DNA of 55,962 nt from Planctomycetota bacterium (GTDB lineage: Bacteria > Planctomycetota > Planctomycetia > Pirellulales > Pirellulaceae), in assembly GCA_029259935.1 (NCBI GenBank), contig JAJDEH010000319.1:1-55962 (forward strand), written 5' to 3'. Positions 1 through 9,362 of the stretch are shown piece by piece; the stretch's first letter is position 1, and every line of letters starts with the position of its first letter. Made by a program: the position numbers and the translations under genes. A model generated the notes under the pieces. That model saw only the letters and a program-made list of their open reading frames with translations. It made no database searches and was not told the origin of the DNA.

Positions 1-1361
1 GCGTCGCCTTTCTCGTCCACGACTACGATCTTGATCGCGCGGGCCGCGGCGGGTTCGAGTTTGATGTCGGGCACCAAAGCCGACTTCTCACCTTCGACGA
101 CGGTGACCGAAGCCTCCGCATTTCCCGAGATGTGCCGAAACCCTTTGGGAACTTGATATACGCGAATCGAAACTTCACCCGGCCGCGCATAGCCTAGGTA
201 GACTCCGTCTTTGTCGGTCTTGTACTCACCAAGATAGCGCGTTCCAACGGCAGGGTCCTTTTGGTGAAATGAAAGCGTAGTCCCCTCGACCGGCGTGCCA
301 TTTTTCGCGCTGACTACGCGGCCACGCACTTGTTGGGCTCGGAGCAACGGGATTTCCAGCGGCCGTTCTTCCCCATCGTCCACCGTGAGTTTTTCCGGAG
401 CCTCCGCGTACCAATCGGTACGGTCGTCCAGATAAACCTTAAACCTGTACTCACCGCGCGGCGCGGTAAACTCGAATGCGCCGTTCGCGCTGGGTGTCTG
501 GATGTTGTAAAAGGAGAACAGCGACGACGCCGCGAACGAGTCCTGATCGGTTTGCCGGTCCATGCGCAGCCGGACAGTCTTAATCACATCCTCGTCGGCG
601 GAAGTCTTCAACCGGCCGCGAAGGGTGACGGCGGGTACAAGCTTCAGTGTAGCTTCGTTTTCCAACGCCCAGGTCAATCGCGGAGCGCCATATCCGTCAG
701 CTTCGACGAGCGCCGTGATCGTCGCTTTCGTCGGCACGTTTCGCAGTTTGAATCTACCTTGTTCGTCCGTTCGCGTGCCGAGATCCTCTTGCAATTCGTT
801 TGGCAGTAGTAGCCCGTCGACGGATCTTCTCAGCCGCCGGACGTCGCGCACCTCGGGAAAACTCACCGTGCTAATCCACAAGGGCCGCACGAGCGCATTG
901 GCGGCCGGTTGTCCTTGGTCGTTGACCACGCTGCCGATGTGGTCTTCCACGTCTAGCAGTTTGATCGGCTGTTCCAGGTCAACCGATTTGGCGATGGTTT
1001 CGCGTCGGAACTGCCGAGCCCATCGAGGACCGCGCCAGCCGATTCGCCCCGCGGCGTCGATGGCGACAAGATTGGGGCGCGAGCCGCGGCGGAGATCGAA
1101 TTCGTCCAGAGCGATCTCCAAATCGAATCGTCCCGTCGCATCGGTCGTCGTGCTGGGCAATTTCTCCCCATCGGGAGCCTCCCAGCGCACGAAAGAGACC
1201 CGCACACCTTCCACCGGCTGGTTCGCCGAATCGACCACTTGGCCACGCACAGGCACCATTGCGGCTTGCTCACGATCGCCATCCTGCTCAACCGCATGTA
1301 GTTGGCCCACGCCCCACAGCGAAAAGACCACAACCGAGAGGAACTGAAAACGAATCCACAT
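1..1361 (-). CDS. Secreted carboxypeptidase-regulatory-like (Ig-like) domain protein, 3' end outside window
   Basis: The frame is open from the ATG at 1361 to the window edge, giving about 453 residues without a stop, so the C-terminus is missing. The start is followed by a hydrophobic segment (MWIRFQFLSVVVFSLWG) that looks like a signal peptide ending near residue 23. The body repeats the pattern of CarboxypepD_reg-like beta-sandwich domains: VRGQVVDSANQPVEGV near residue 38, a second unit near 135 (IGSVVNDQGQPAANALV) and a third near 330 (VRGRVVSAKNGTPVEGTTL), each followed by a T-D-x-x-G-x-F or K-D-G strand. Such domains are usually adhesive or scaffolding, not catalytic, and common in planctomycete exported proteins. 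It is transcribed divergently from the ECF sigma factor. Function is inferred only at domain level. Confidence 0.75.
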   Translation of the reverse strand, partial: MWIRFQFLSVVVFSLWGVGQLHAVEQDGDREQAAMVPVRGQVVDSANQPVEGVRVSFVRWEAPDGEKLPSTTTDATGRFDLEIALDEFDLRRGSRPNLVAIDAAGRIGWRGPRWARQFRRETIAKSVDLEQPIKLLDVEDHIGSVVNDQGQPAANALVRPLWISTVSFPEVRDVRRLRRSVDGLLLPNELQEDLGTRTDEQGRFKLRNVPTKATITALVEADGYGAPRLTWALENEATLKLVPAVTLRGRLKTSADEDVIKTVRLRMDRQTDQDSFAASSLFSFYNIQTPSANGAFEFTAPRGEYRFKVYLDDRTDWYAEAPEKLTVDDGEERPLEIPLLRAQQVRGRVVSAKNGTPVEGTTLSFHQKDPAVGTRYLGEYKTDKDGVYLGYARPGEVSIRVYQVPKGFRHISGNAEASVTVVEGEKSALVPDIKLEPAAARAIKIVVVDEKGD

Positions 1362-1541
1362 GATGGTACTCCGGTTTCTTCTGGTTTCGCTCGCCCAGGG
1401 AAAAGAACAGTAGGCCCGTGGCGACTCATTATGGCATTTTTTGTGATAGTTTACGAATAAAGTTCTCTCCACGGCGTCAAATGACTGCTTCCCCCGAATT
1501 GGCGGAAGTTCTTTCAATAATCTTTTCGGAACCCGCGACAC

Positions 1542-1556
1542 CTGGAGGGCCTCCAG
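1542..1556. promoter_or_regulatory. Perfect inverted repeat upstream of the ECF sigma factor
   Basis: CTGGAGG and CCTCCAG form a perfect 7-bp inverted repeat around one central G, 43 bp upstream of the GTG start of the sigma factor and within the 237-bp divergent region. It could be an operator or part of an RNA hairpin in the leader. No regulator is assigned; the role is inferred from symmetry and position only. Confidence 0.3.
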
Positions 1557-1598
1557 TGACATATTCATGCAACTACCCAGGGACTCCAGGACATCGCT

Positions 1599-2213
1599 GT
1601 GACGGAAGAGCTGTTGTCTACGGCGGCTGACGCCGAACTGATGCGCCGCATTGCCGCGGGCGATGGCGATGCGTTGGGCGATTGGTTCGGGCAATTTAGC
1701 CACTCCCTCTACTCGTTTGTCTATTACCGAGTAGGCAACGATCCCGATTTGGCTTCCGATGGAACTCAGGCCACCTTTACGGCGGCACTGGAAAGGCTGG
1801 CGGACTTTGATCCCCAGCGTGGCGACATGACGACTTGGCTTCGATATCTTTCCCGCAACATCATCCGCGACCTGCTGCAGCGGCATCAACGGGGTGCCCA
1901 ATTGCAGACCATCTGGGAACGGATCGACGATTCGATGCGGGAGGCCTACCAGCGAATCGATTCCGAGCTGTTGCCCGAGGCGGTGCTGGTCCGCGAGGAA
2001 ACGCGCGAGCTGGTCGAGATGGCCCTGACCAATCTGCCGCCCCATTATCGCGACCTGCTGGAAGCGAAGTATATCGAAGATCATTCTCTGGAAGTCATGG
2101 CCCGGCTTCGCGAAACGACCACCGATTCCATCAAGTCGACGCTGCGGCGAGCTAGACGCGCGTTTCGCGAATGTTTTCTGTCGATCGCCAAGATGGAGAT
2201 GTCGGATGTCTGA
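1599..2213 (+). CDS. ECF-family RNA polymerase sigma factor
   Basis: This 204-residue protein has the length and layout of an extracytoplasmic-function sigma factor. Region 2 spans roughly residues 25-95 (LYSFVYYRVG, QATFTAALERLADFDP, then MTTWLRYLSRNIIRDLLQRH). Region 4 spans roughly residues 130-195, with the helix-turn-helix at LPPHYRDLLEAKYIEDHSLE and TTTDSIKSTLRRARRAF. The start is GTG. Its last 8 bases (2206-2213) overlap the start of the following FecR/VIT gene, so the two are translationally coupled, and the downstream protein with a single membrane span is a good candidate for its anti-sigma partner. A palindrome at 1542-1556 precedes it. The target regulon cannot be read from the sequence. 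Confidence 0.88.
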   Translation: MTEELLSTAADAELMRRIAAGDGDALGDWFGQFSHSLYSFVYYRVGNDPDLASDGTQATFTAALERLADFDPQRGDMTTWLRYLSRNIIRDLLQRHQRGAQLQTIWERIDDSMREAYQRIDSELLPEAVLVREETRELVEMALTNLPPHYRDLLEAKYIEDHSLEVMARLRETTTDSIKSTLRRARRAFRECFLSIAKMEMSDV

Positions 2214-5200
2214 ACGGGACGACAAGTTACTCGACGAAAATCTGTCGCGATTGCTGAGCGATGGAACAAAAACGCCGCAGCTCTCGGCCGACGCCGAGGC
2301 GGAAATGCTGAACCACTTACGATCGAAACAAGCCGAGCTTTTCTCAACCGAGGAGAAGGCAATGAACCCCGCTACGAATCTTGCAAACCGGCCGGAACAA
2401 CTAACCAATGTGCAGCGGTGGGCGATCCCGCTTACGGGACTCGCGGTGCTCGCCACGTTTGTCATCGTCTCCGTTGTTTTTAACAGCGGGTCGACGGACA
2501 ACGACGGGACGGATAGCGGCGGTGTGGTAGATGGTGGTGTGGTAGATAAAGTGAAAAGCTTCCAGTCGAACGAAGTGTCGCGGGACCAACTAGAGGATGG
2601 CACGGTTCTGTTTGCCCGCAAGGGAGCCAAGTATGCGATCGAGGGTAGGCGGCGTGTTCGGCTTGAATCGGGCGATCTCTATCTGATCGTCGCCAAATCC
2701 GAAGAGCCGTTCCTAGTCATCACCAAGGATGGCGAGGTGCGCGCCGTGGGAACTCGGTTCACCGTGTCGGTGGCGAACCAGACGACGGCGGCTGTCGCTC
2801 AGGGGCGCGTGACACTGGCTGGCAACAAAGGAAAAGTGGCATTGCAGGCAGGCCAGCAGGGAACTCTGCGCAAGGGCGAACAGCCAACACGCAAGCCCGC
2901 GCCCCGTTTGTCTTTTCTTGTCAATTGGGCCAAGGAAGCACTGGCGCAAGAGGAATTGCTGGTCGAGAAAAAAGAGGCTCAAGAGGGGCTGATCGCCATC
3001 GACCCGTGGGGACAGGAGACCAAGCTGACACTGCGCAAATATCAGGTGGACGTCTATATCGAAGACGGCATCGCGCGGACCACGATCGACCAGACATTCT
3101 TCAACCATTATCCCTGGAACACCGAGGGCACGTTTTACTTTCCGCTTCCGCCGGACGCCTCGGTCAGCCGTTTGGCGATGTACGTGGCCGGGCAACTGAA
3201 TGAAGGCGGCATGGTCGAACGCGAATACGGCCAGCAGGTCTACAACGAGATTCTCCATCAACGCCGAGATCCGGCTTTGCTGGAAATGATGGAGGGCAAT
3301 GTATTTAAGATGCGGATCTTTCCGCTTGAGGGCCGGCAAGAGAAGAGAGTTTTCCTCAGTTACACGCAAAAGCTGGAAGAGCTGTACGGCACGATGCGGT
3401 ATTGGTTCCCCATGGACCACACGCACAGCGTTGCCAAGCAGGTTTCGATTCGAGTCCACGTCAAGGACGGTGCGAAGCATTACGATCCCCAATCCAGTAC
3501 GCACGATCTCGACGTCGCACGTGACGGCGATGACTTGGTGCTCAAGTACGACGCGGAAAAGATCAAGCCGGATCAAGATCTGTTACTGCACCTGATTCCC
3601 GCGAAGAAAGCCGAAGCGGTCCGTATCGCCACTTGCGAGAAGGATGGAGCGAAATTTGTATTCGGCCGGTTCACCGCCGACCTGCCGGGCGAGGTTGCCG
3701 CCAAGCCGAGGCAATGGATCGTGCTAAATGACATTTCCGCCTCGCGATCGAAAGTCGAAGCCGAAGCACAGCGGTACATTTTAGGCCGCTTGTTGCAAGA
3801 GGCGGACGACGACGACTCGGTGTACTTACTCGACCTGAATACGCGAGCCACCGCGATTACCGACAAGCCGCTGCCGGTCCGCTGCGACGCAGCGCTGGCA
3901 TTGCCCCAACATCGGCCCGAAGCGCACGTGGGTGCCACGAACATGTCGGCCGGCATTGAGGCGGCCAAGCAAGCCATCAAAAAGCACCAGGCCAAGAATC
4001 CGCACATTCTTTATCTGGGCGACGGCGTGGCTACCGACGGCAAGACCGAAGTTTTTTCGTTGGTCCGGGCGCTGCCGAAAGGCGCGACCTTCGTCGGCGT
4101 CGGCGTTGGTAAAAAAGTGGACTCGCTGTTCCTGCAATCCGCCGCCGATCAGACGGGCGGCATGTTCACGACGATCAATCCGGATGAGGACATCGACTGG
4201 CGCGTGTTCGATTTCGTGGCCGCGTTGAACACGCCTCGCCTGACGAAAATTCGTACCTCGTTGCTCGACGCCCGCGGCAACAAACTGGACGCGACCAGCG
4301 CGATCGCCTATCCGAGCACGCGTTCGCTGGCCGACGGTGAATTGCTGACCGTCGTGGCCCGCTGTGAAAAAGAGCTGCCGGCGAAGGTCGTCTTCGAAGG
4401 CAAGGTGGGTGGCAAGACCACGAAATTCGAGGCAGCACTTGATGCCAAAGTGAAAGTCGACGCGGAGTTCATTCCTCGCTTGTGGGCCAAGCGGCACATC
4501 GACGAGCTGACCAAGTCGGACATGGAGCGCAAGGACGAAATCGTCGCGCTTTCCAAGCAGTATTATGTGGTGACGCCGTTCACCAGTCTGATTGTGCTGG
4601 AAGACGACGCCATGTACGAACAATACAAAGTCGAGCGCGGCCGAAAAGACCATTGGGCCCTTTATCCCGCTCCGCGTGAGATTGAAGTCATCAAGGAACC
4701 GGTCGATTGGAGTGAGTGGGGCTGGTGGGGTGGCGGCGTGGGCGAAGACGCCAAGGTGGAGGCCAGCGCCCGGCCCCAGTCGGTCCAAGAGATTGTCGAC
4801 AGCGTTCAGTTTCGCCTCAACGCCCCCTTCTACTTCTGGCAACCCCAAGCACGCCAACACGGCCAGGGACGTTTCGCGCTCTATCAGTTGCTCGATAGCG
4901 AAAGCGATCCAACTCGGCTGCTGACGTATTGGTTCCTGCTGGCCGCGGGGCAAGAGATCCCGTCATTGCCTGGTGACAAGGCCACCGCGGCGGAGGCAAG
5001 CGGGGGCTCGCCAGACCCCACCGAAGGCGAGTCGGGCCAAAAGGCGATATACATGGGGCATCGCTTCCTCCTCCTTGACGATTTTTCCACACCAACGGTT
5101 CAGCTCAACCTACCGGCAAGCCGTCGTGGTACGTCGCTTGGCTACGACTTTGACGGCCGCTTTCGCCAGGGCGGCGGTCGCGGTTTCGGCGCGTCTGGCC

Positions 5201-8200
5201 GCGGCCTCGGTTTCTATTATCAACCACTAGGCGTTTCTCTTTCGGGTAACGACTGGGCCGACGGTTTTGGAGACGCACGGGCGGATATGCTGTTCAGTGC
5301 GGGCGGCAAACGGATTTCACTGCCGCGGGTGGTTGCTGCTACGCCGGCACCCGCGGGACAGATCATGGCAGGCGAGAGGTTTTCGTGGCGGATGGACTCC
5401 TACGCGTATGGATTTTCCGTCTCGGGCAAAGATCCCGGCACGATCACCCAGTTGGGCACGATGCCCGATTCCGCGGTGGTCTCGGATTTGGCTTCGCTGG
5501 ACATCTTGCCGCCAAAGCTCTCCAAATCGCTCGACGAATCGCTCCGGCAACGGTGGACTCGCATCAATCGCGATGTGCGTGATTTCAATCGCCAGTACGG
5601 CTACTGGGGTGACTTTGGATTGTGGAACGAACAGTCGATCGATCTTGGCGAGTCTCGCGCCGCCCGTTGGCAAGGCGGCTTGGATGAGTTTCTTGGCGAC
5701 GACGATGATAACGGAGTGGTACAGTTCCAATCCTTCTTGAAGTCCGATCGACAACTATCGGCCGCTTCGCTCCTTGGACCTAGTGAAAAGAGCATCGAGC
5801 AGCCCGTGATTGGTTGGGTTAGTGTTTACCGCCAATCGCTGAAATCTCAGCCGGGAACTTGCTCGGTCATGGCCGCAAGCTACCTTGCTTCGCGCCAAGA
5901 GCAACTCTTGAAAGAAGATTCACCGGAAAGCGAACGAGAGTTGAAGCTCGTGCAACACGCCCTGACGCACCTTGAAACGGCGGTGGGGCGATTGGAAGAG
6001 TCGGGTTCGTTCTGGGGCCACCAAGGCTGGAGCTATCAGCCGCGGGCTTGGGCTTTTCAAGCCCCCACGGTGCAGGCCTACTCGAACTACAACTGGTCGT
6101 TCGACCTGACCCGATACGCCCCCGGGCTGTACAGCAATTCGTTTGACATCGTTAATGAAGTCGCCTCTCAAATGTCGCCCGAGAGCGCGGCGTCGAAGAC
6201 GGGCAAGATTTCGGACGCGCTGCGCCAGCGGCTCACCAAAATTTCCGCGAACGTTCCCGCCGCCAATATTCGTTACGTCAAGGACGGCGTGGCCATTACC
6301 GTCGCCGGTGGAGATCGGTTCGAAATGACCCGCCGCACCGACATGTACTTGGAAGAGCGAACGGTGTGCGACGGCGAGCAGATTCTGCATGTTTATCAGG
6401 AACTAGGATTGGCCGCGCGTCGCCCGGCGACGGAACTGCGACTGGCCGCACTGCGCCGCCTCGTGCCGCATTTGGTCACGTCGGTCGACGGGTTGCTGTC
6501 GCGCTACGACATCGAACTTATCAGCGAGACCGACGATCGGCTGACCTTGCGATTGTCGCCCATCGGCCAAGCCGAAGACGACAAAAACAAATTCGAGGTG
6601 AAGCTGGTCTTGGGGACCGACGGACGAATTCACTCCAAGACGCTGTTCGCGAACAAGGAAACTCTGGTGCGATTGGCGTTCGCGTACACCGATACCGAGG
6701 TTCACGCCCGCTGGTTTGACAAGGACGACAAGCAGCAGAGCGAACTAAAATACTTTGCCGCGATCCTACCGGGGAGCAGCCAACAGTTCGAGACGAAGGC
6801 TGACGACTTGGTCGTATTCGAGATGCCTCTGCGCAAGCCTTCTTACTACCAAAAGCACCTCGCCGAGTTGGGCAATTCGCCCGCAGTCAGCGATTTGGAA
6901 AAACGTATTTCATGGAATCGCCATCGGGCCTTGGCGTTGCTTCAAGAACTAAATTGGCGGCGCTGGGGTGGACAAAACGACGAGGTTCGCAAGGCACTCA
7001 ACGAGTCGTTCAAGATCATGACCAAGCTCGGCCAGAAAGCCAAGCTGGGAGATCTAACGTTGCTTGGATCCGGTGGAGTCTTTCATTCGTTGGACACTAT
7101 CCCGGTTGCCAAAACGTTTGACGCCACCCACCCCGTGGCTCGATTCTTCCATCAGCGGCAACGCGGATGGCAGCAGGCCGACAAGCTGGCGGAAGATCAT
7201 CCCGAGACGTTGGTGGGGCACCTGGCCGCGTATCAGGCTGCGGTGCGGCACAACACCATCACGGATCATTACAAACGATTCATCGCCAAATACGACAGTT
7301 CACCGCTGCTGTTGGCGTCGGCCTACTTCTGTTCGCAATGGGGTAATCAGCCGGAAGGCTGGTTCGAATTGCTCGACCAACCGCGATGGCGCGAACTCGC
7401 GCTGTTCATTGCCGCTCCAATGATGAAGACCGCCGAGCACCAACAGGAATTCGTCAAGCACTTCAAGAAGACGGACGACGAGTTGAGCGAGGCCGGCTAC
7501 GAAATTCCGTTGACGACACAAATGGTTGCGATCGTGAAAGAGGTTGACATCAAACTGTGGCAGTCGATCCTCGACCGGCGATGGCAGGCGGTACAAAAGC
7601 AAGAAGACGTGGCACCGGTTCTTTATTTTGCTGAACAAACAATGAGCTGGGACGAAACCGAGTTAGCCGATAAGGTGCTCCAACTGGCCCGTGAGCGGCT
7701 TGACGGCGGCGATGAATTGCTCTCGCGTTTCGCCCTGGCTCAGACTTTATGGACGGGCAGTCGCTACCGGCCGGCGCTCGACTTGTACGATAAGATTTTC
7801 GCGGAACTGAAGGAAAAGAAGGTCACCCCGTCCTCCGCCTTGCTGGCCTCGGTCGCCCGGCTGGCGCAACAAGCGGGCGACCCCGCGCGCGCCATCGAGC
7901 TGGAAGAGCAAGCCTTGGCCAAGGAACATGAGCACCTGCCCGACCTGATCAACTTGCAGGCTTTTCGCCAGCGCTACCAGTGGCTGTGGCAACAGTACCA
8001 GGCCAAAGTGAGCAGTGCGGATCTGAGCCAAAAAGAAAAGGACGCTTGGCTATCCCGAGCCGAAGCCACCTGGCGCCGCTGGTACGAAGTCGACCCTCGG
8101 AATATGGAAATGATCAAGCAGATGGCGTCGCTGCAAATAACCGCTGGACACGAGGACGAGGCATGGCTTTACCTCTCCACCGCCATTGATCAGCGCCCTA

Positions 8201-8454
8201 AGGACGCCATCAGTTACTACACGGTGGGACAATGGTATCACGGCCGAAAACAGCTCGGCGAAACTGAAAAATGGTACGGTCGCGCCTACGAGTGGGACAC
8301 GGCCAATCCCCGTTGGCTGCTGGAACGGGCCCAAGTACTCATGCAAATCGACCGCAAGCCGGAAGCCCGTGAGGTGTATCAGAAAATTGTCGACGGCAAG
8401 TGGGCGCCCGGACTGCAGAATTACGTTCAGCAAGCTCGACAAGCATTGCAGTAA
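2206..8454 (+). CDS. Giant FecR-VIT-vWA-TPR membrane-anchored protein, putative anti-sigma partner
   Basis: The protein has 2082 residues. The first 70 are polar and probably cytoplasmic, followed by one membrane span (about 72-92, IPLTGLAVLATFVIVSVVF). A FecR-like beta region lies at 120-215 (SGDLYLIVAKSEEPFLVITK, VGTRFTVSV). A VIT domain occupies about 265-395 (YQVDVYIEDGIARTTIDQTF, FYFPLPPDASVSRLAMYV). A vWA domain follows with a complete MIDAS start D509-x-S511-x-S513 and a later GATNMSAGI and LGDGVATDG. A glycine-rich stretch lies near 980-1000. The C-terminal 350 residues are helical with TPR-like repeats (AISYYTVGQWYHGRKQLGET). FecR domains usually sit in the periplasm and pass signals to ECF sigma factors; overlap with the sigma gene fits that role. 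Combining FecR, VIT, vWA and TPR in one chain is unusual. Sensing of protein ligands is inferred. Confidence 0.85.
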   Translation: MSERDDKLLDENLSRLLSDGTKTPQLSADAEAEMLNHLRSKQAELFSTEEKAMNPATNLANRPEQLTNVQRWAIPLTGLAVLATFVIVSVVFNSGSTDNDGTDSGGVVDGGVVDKVKSFQSNEVSRDQLEDGTVLFARKGAKYAIEGRRRVRLESGDLYLIVAKSEEPFLVITKDGEVRAVGTRFTVSVANQTTAAVAQGRVTLAGNKGKVALQAGQQGTLRKGEQPTRKPAPRLSFLVNWAKEALAQEELLVEKKEAQEGLIAIDPWGQETKLTLRKYQVDVYIEDGIARTTIDQTFFNHYPWNTEGTFYFPLPPDASVSRLAMYVAGQLNEGGMVEREYGQQVYNEILHQRRDPALLEMMEGNVFKMRIFPLEGRQEKRVFLSYTQKLEELYGTMRYWFPMDHTHSVAKQVSIRVHVKDGAKHYDPQSSTHDLDVARDGDDLVLKYDAEKIKPDQDLLLHLIPAKKAEAVRIATCEKDGAKFVFGRFTADLPGEVAAKPRQWIVLNDISASRSKVEAEAQRYILGRLLQEADDDDSVYLLDLNTRATAITDKPLPVRCDAALALPQHRPEAHVGATNMSAGIEAAKQAIKKHQAKNPHILYLGDGVATDGKTEVFSLVRALPKGATFVGVGVGKKVDSLFLQSAADQTGGMFTTINPDEDIDWRVFDFVAALNTPRLTKIRTSLLDARGNKLDATSAIAYPSTRSLADGELLTVVARCEKELPAKVVFEGKVGGKTTKFEAALDAKVKVDAEFIPRLWAKRHIDELTKSDMERKDEIVALSKQYYVVTPFTSLIVLEDDAMYEQYKVERGRKDHWALYPAPREIEVIKEPVDWSEWGWWGGGVGEDAKVEASARPQSVQEIVDSVQFRLNAPFYFWQPQARQHGQGRFALYQLLDSESDPTRLLTYWFLLAAGQEIPSLPGDKATAAEASGGSPDPTEGESGQKAIYMGHRFLLLDDFSTPTVQLNLPASRRGTSLGYDFDGRFRQGGGRGFGASGRGLGFYYQPLGVSLSGNDWADGFGDARADMLFSAGGKRISLPRVVAATPAPAGQIMAGERFSWRMDSYAYGFSVSGKDPGTITQLGTMPDSAVVSDLASLDILPPKLSKSLDESLRQRWTRINRDVRDFNRQYGYWGDFGLWNEQSIDLGESRAARWQGGLDEFLGDDDDNGVVQFQSFLKSDRQLSAASLLGPSEKSIEQPVIGWVSVYRQSLKSQPGTCSVMAASYLASRQEQLLKEDSPESERELKLVQHALTHLETAVGRLEESGSFWGHQGWSYQPRAWAFQAPTVQAYSNYNWSFDLTRYAPGLYSNSFDIVNEVASQMSPESAASKTGKISDALRQRLTKISANVPAANIRYVKDGVAITVAGGDRFEMTRRTDMYLEERTVCDGEQILHVYQELGLAARRPATELRLAALRRLVPHLVTSVDGLLSRYDIELISETDDRLTLRLSPIGQAEDDKNKFEVKLVLGTDGRIHSKTLFANKETLVRLAFAYTDTEVHARWFDKDDKQQSELKYFAAILPGSSQQFETKADDLVVFEMPLRKPSYYQKHLAELGNSPAVSDLEKRISWNRHRALALLQELNWRRWGGQNDEVRKALNESFKIMTKLGQKAKLGDLTLLGSGGVFHSLDTIPVAKTFDATHPVARFFHQRQRGWQQADKLAEDHPETLVGHLAAYQAAVRHNTITDHYKRFIAKYDSSPLLLASAYFCSQWGNQPEGWFELLDQPRWRELALFIAAPMMKTAEHQQEFVKHFKKTDDELSEAGYEIPLTTQMVAIVKEVDIKLWQSILDRRWQAVQKQEDVAPVLYFAEQTMSWDETELADKVLQLARERLDGGDELLSRFALAQTLWTGSRYRPALDLYDKIFAELKEKKVTPSSALLASVARLAQQAGDPARAIELEEQALAKEHEHLPDLINLQAFRQRYQWLWQQYQAKVSSADLSQKEKDAWLSRAEATWRRWYEVDPRNMEMIKQMASLQITAGHEDEAWLYLSTAIDQRPKDAISYYTVGQWYHGRKQLGETEKWYGRAYEWDTANPRWLLERAQVLMQIDRKPEAREVYQKIVDGKWAPGLQNYVQQARQALQ

Positions 8455-8706
8455 TGCAAGCATGCGATTCTGCTAGCGTTCCCAGCGATGGATGTCGCCG
8501 GACTCCCTCCCTGGAAGATGAAGGCCTTTACCAGGATCAAAAACGCGTACCGCTGCTGGCGCGCGGCGGTGGCGGCGGGTTAGCGAGATTCTCGATCGTG
8601 GTTCCTAGAATCCTGCCTAGCTTTGCCTCGATGGGCTCACTATACTGCTCCGCCAATTCCGTTTTCGATAAGACCATTCGTGTCTTGTTTCCTGATTCCA
8701 AGACCC
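8455..8706. other. Intergenic region, no gene seen
   Basis: This 252-bp gap separates the FecR-VIT protein from the PEGA lipoprotein. Open frames on both strands here lack recognisable sequence character. No clear terminator hairpin or promoter was found. Confidence 0.5.
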
Positions 8707-9156
8707 ATGCGAAAACCACTTCTCGCATTACTGTTCGCCGTACTGGCCTGTTGCGAAACCGGTTGTCTCCAACGCCGGCTCACCATCCGCAGCAACCCGC
8801 CTGACGCATTGGTCTACATCGACGATCAAGAGATCGGCTATACGCCTGTTTCGACACCTTTCACCTACTACGGAACTCGCAAGATCCAACTGATCAAGGA
8901 CGGTTTTGAAACGTTGACCGTTTACCAAAAATTTCCCACGCCTTGGTATGAGATTCCTCCGCTGGACTTCGTCAGCGAGAACTTCTGGCCCCGTGAAACT
9001 CGCGACGAACGTATTCTCGACTTCCAACTCTATCCTCAGCAGATCGTATCGCCCGAGCAAATTCGGCAACGCGGCGAACAACTGCGCGCCAGCGCGCGGC
9101 AGGGCGCGGTCACGCCCCTCTTCGCGCCCACTCCGGCAATTCCGGCGCAGCCTTAG
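8707..9156 (+). CDS. PEGA-domain lipoprotein
   Basis: This 149-residue protein starts with MRKPLLALLFAVLACCETGC, a lipoprotein signal peptide whose likely lipidated cysteine is Cys20. The mature protein begins with a PEGA domain (about residues 22-70): the sequence RRLTIRSNPPDALVYIDDQE, then GYTPVSTPFTYYGTRKIQL and KDGFETLTVYQKF follow the family pattern. PEGA domains are small beta-rich surface or periplasmic modules. The C-terminal third (about 110-149) is Gln/Arg/Ala/Pro-rich and probably unstructured. The ATG at 8707 was chosen over an in-frame start 84 bp upstream because it places the signal peptide at the N-terminus. It ends in TAG. Confidence 0.8.
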   Translation: MRKPLLALLFAVLACCETGCLQRRLTIRSNPPDALVYIDDQEIGYTPVSTPFTYYGTRKIQLIKDGFETLTVYQKFPTPWYEIPPLDFVSENFWPRETRDERILDFQLYPQQIVSPEQIRQRGEQLRASARQGAVTPLFAPTPAIPAQP

Positions 9157-9362
9157 CGACGCTCGTCGCCAGCAGGAGCTAACGGGCCCGTGCCTGCAAT
9201 TGGTAGCGCCCCGATCGAACAGCCGGTAGCGGGAACCCCTCCATGGTTTTTCCCCACCGCTGGTGCTGTTTTGCTCACTGAAGATCAGGTAGAACGAGTA
9301 TTCGACAAGCGGTACTGCAATCGCCGCTTCGCACGGTTCCCACCCGACCTGGATCGACAGTG

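Noticed and set aside
8537..8728. A 63-codon minus-strand frame before the PEGA lipoprotein
   Set aside because: It overlaps the lipoprotein start and has no ribosome binding site or domain; coding is not supported.
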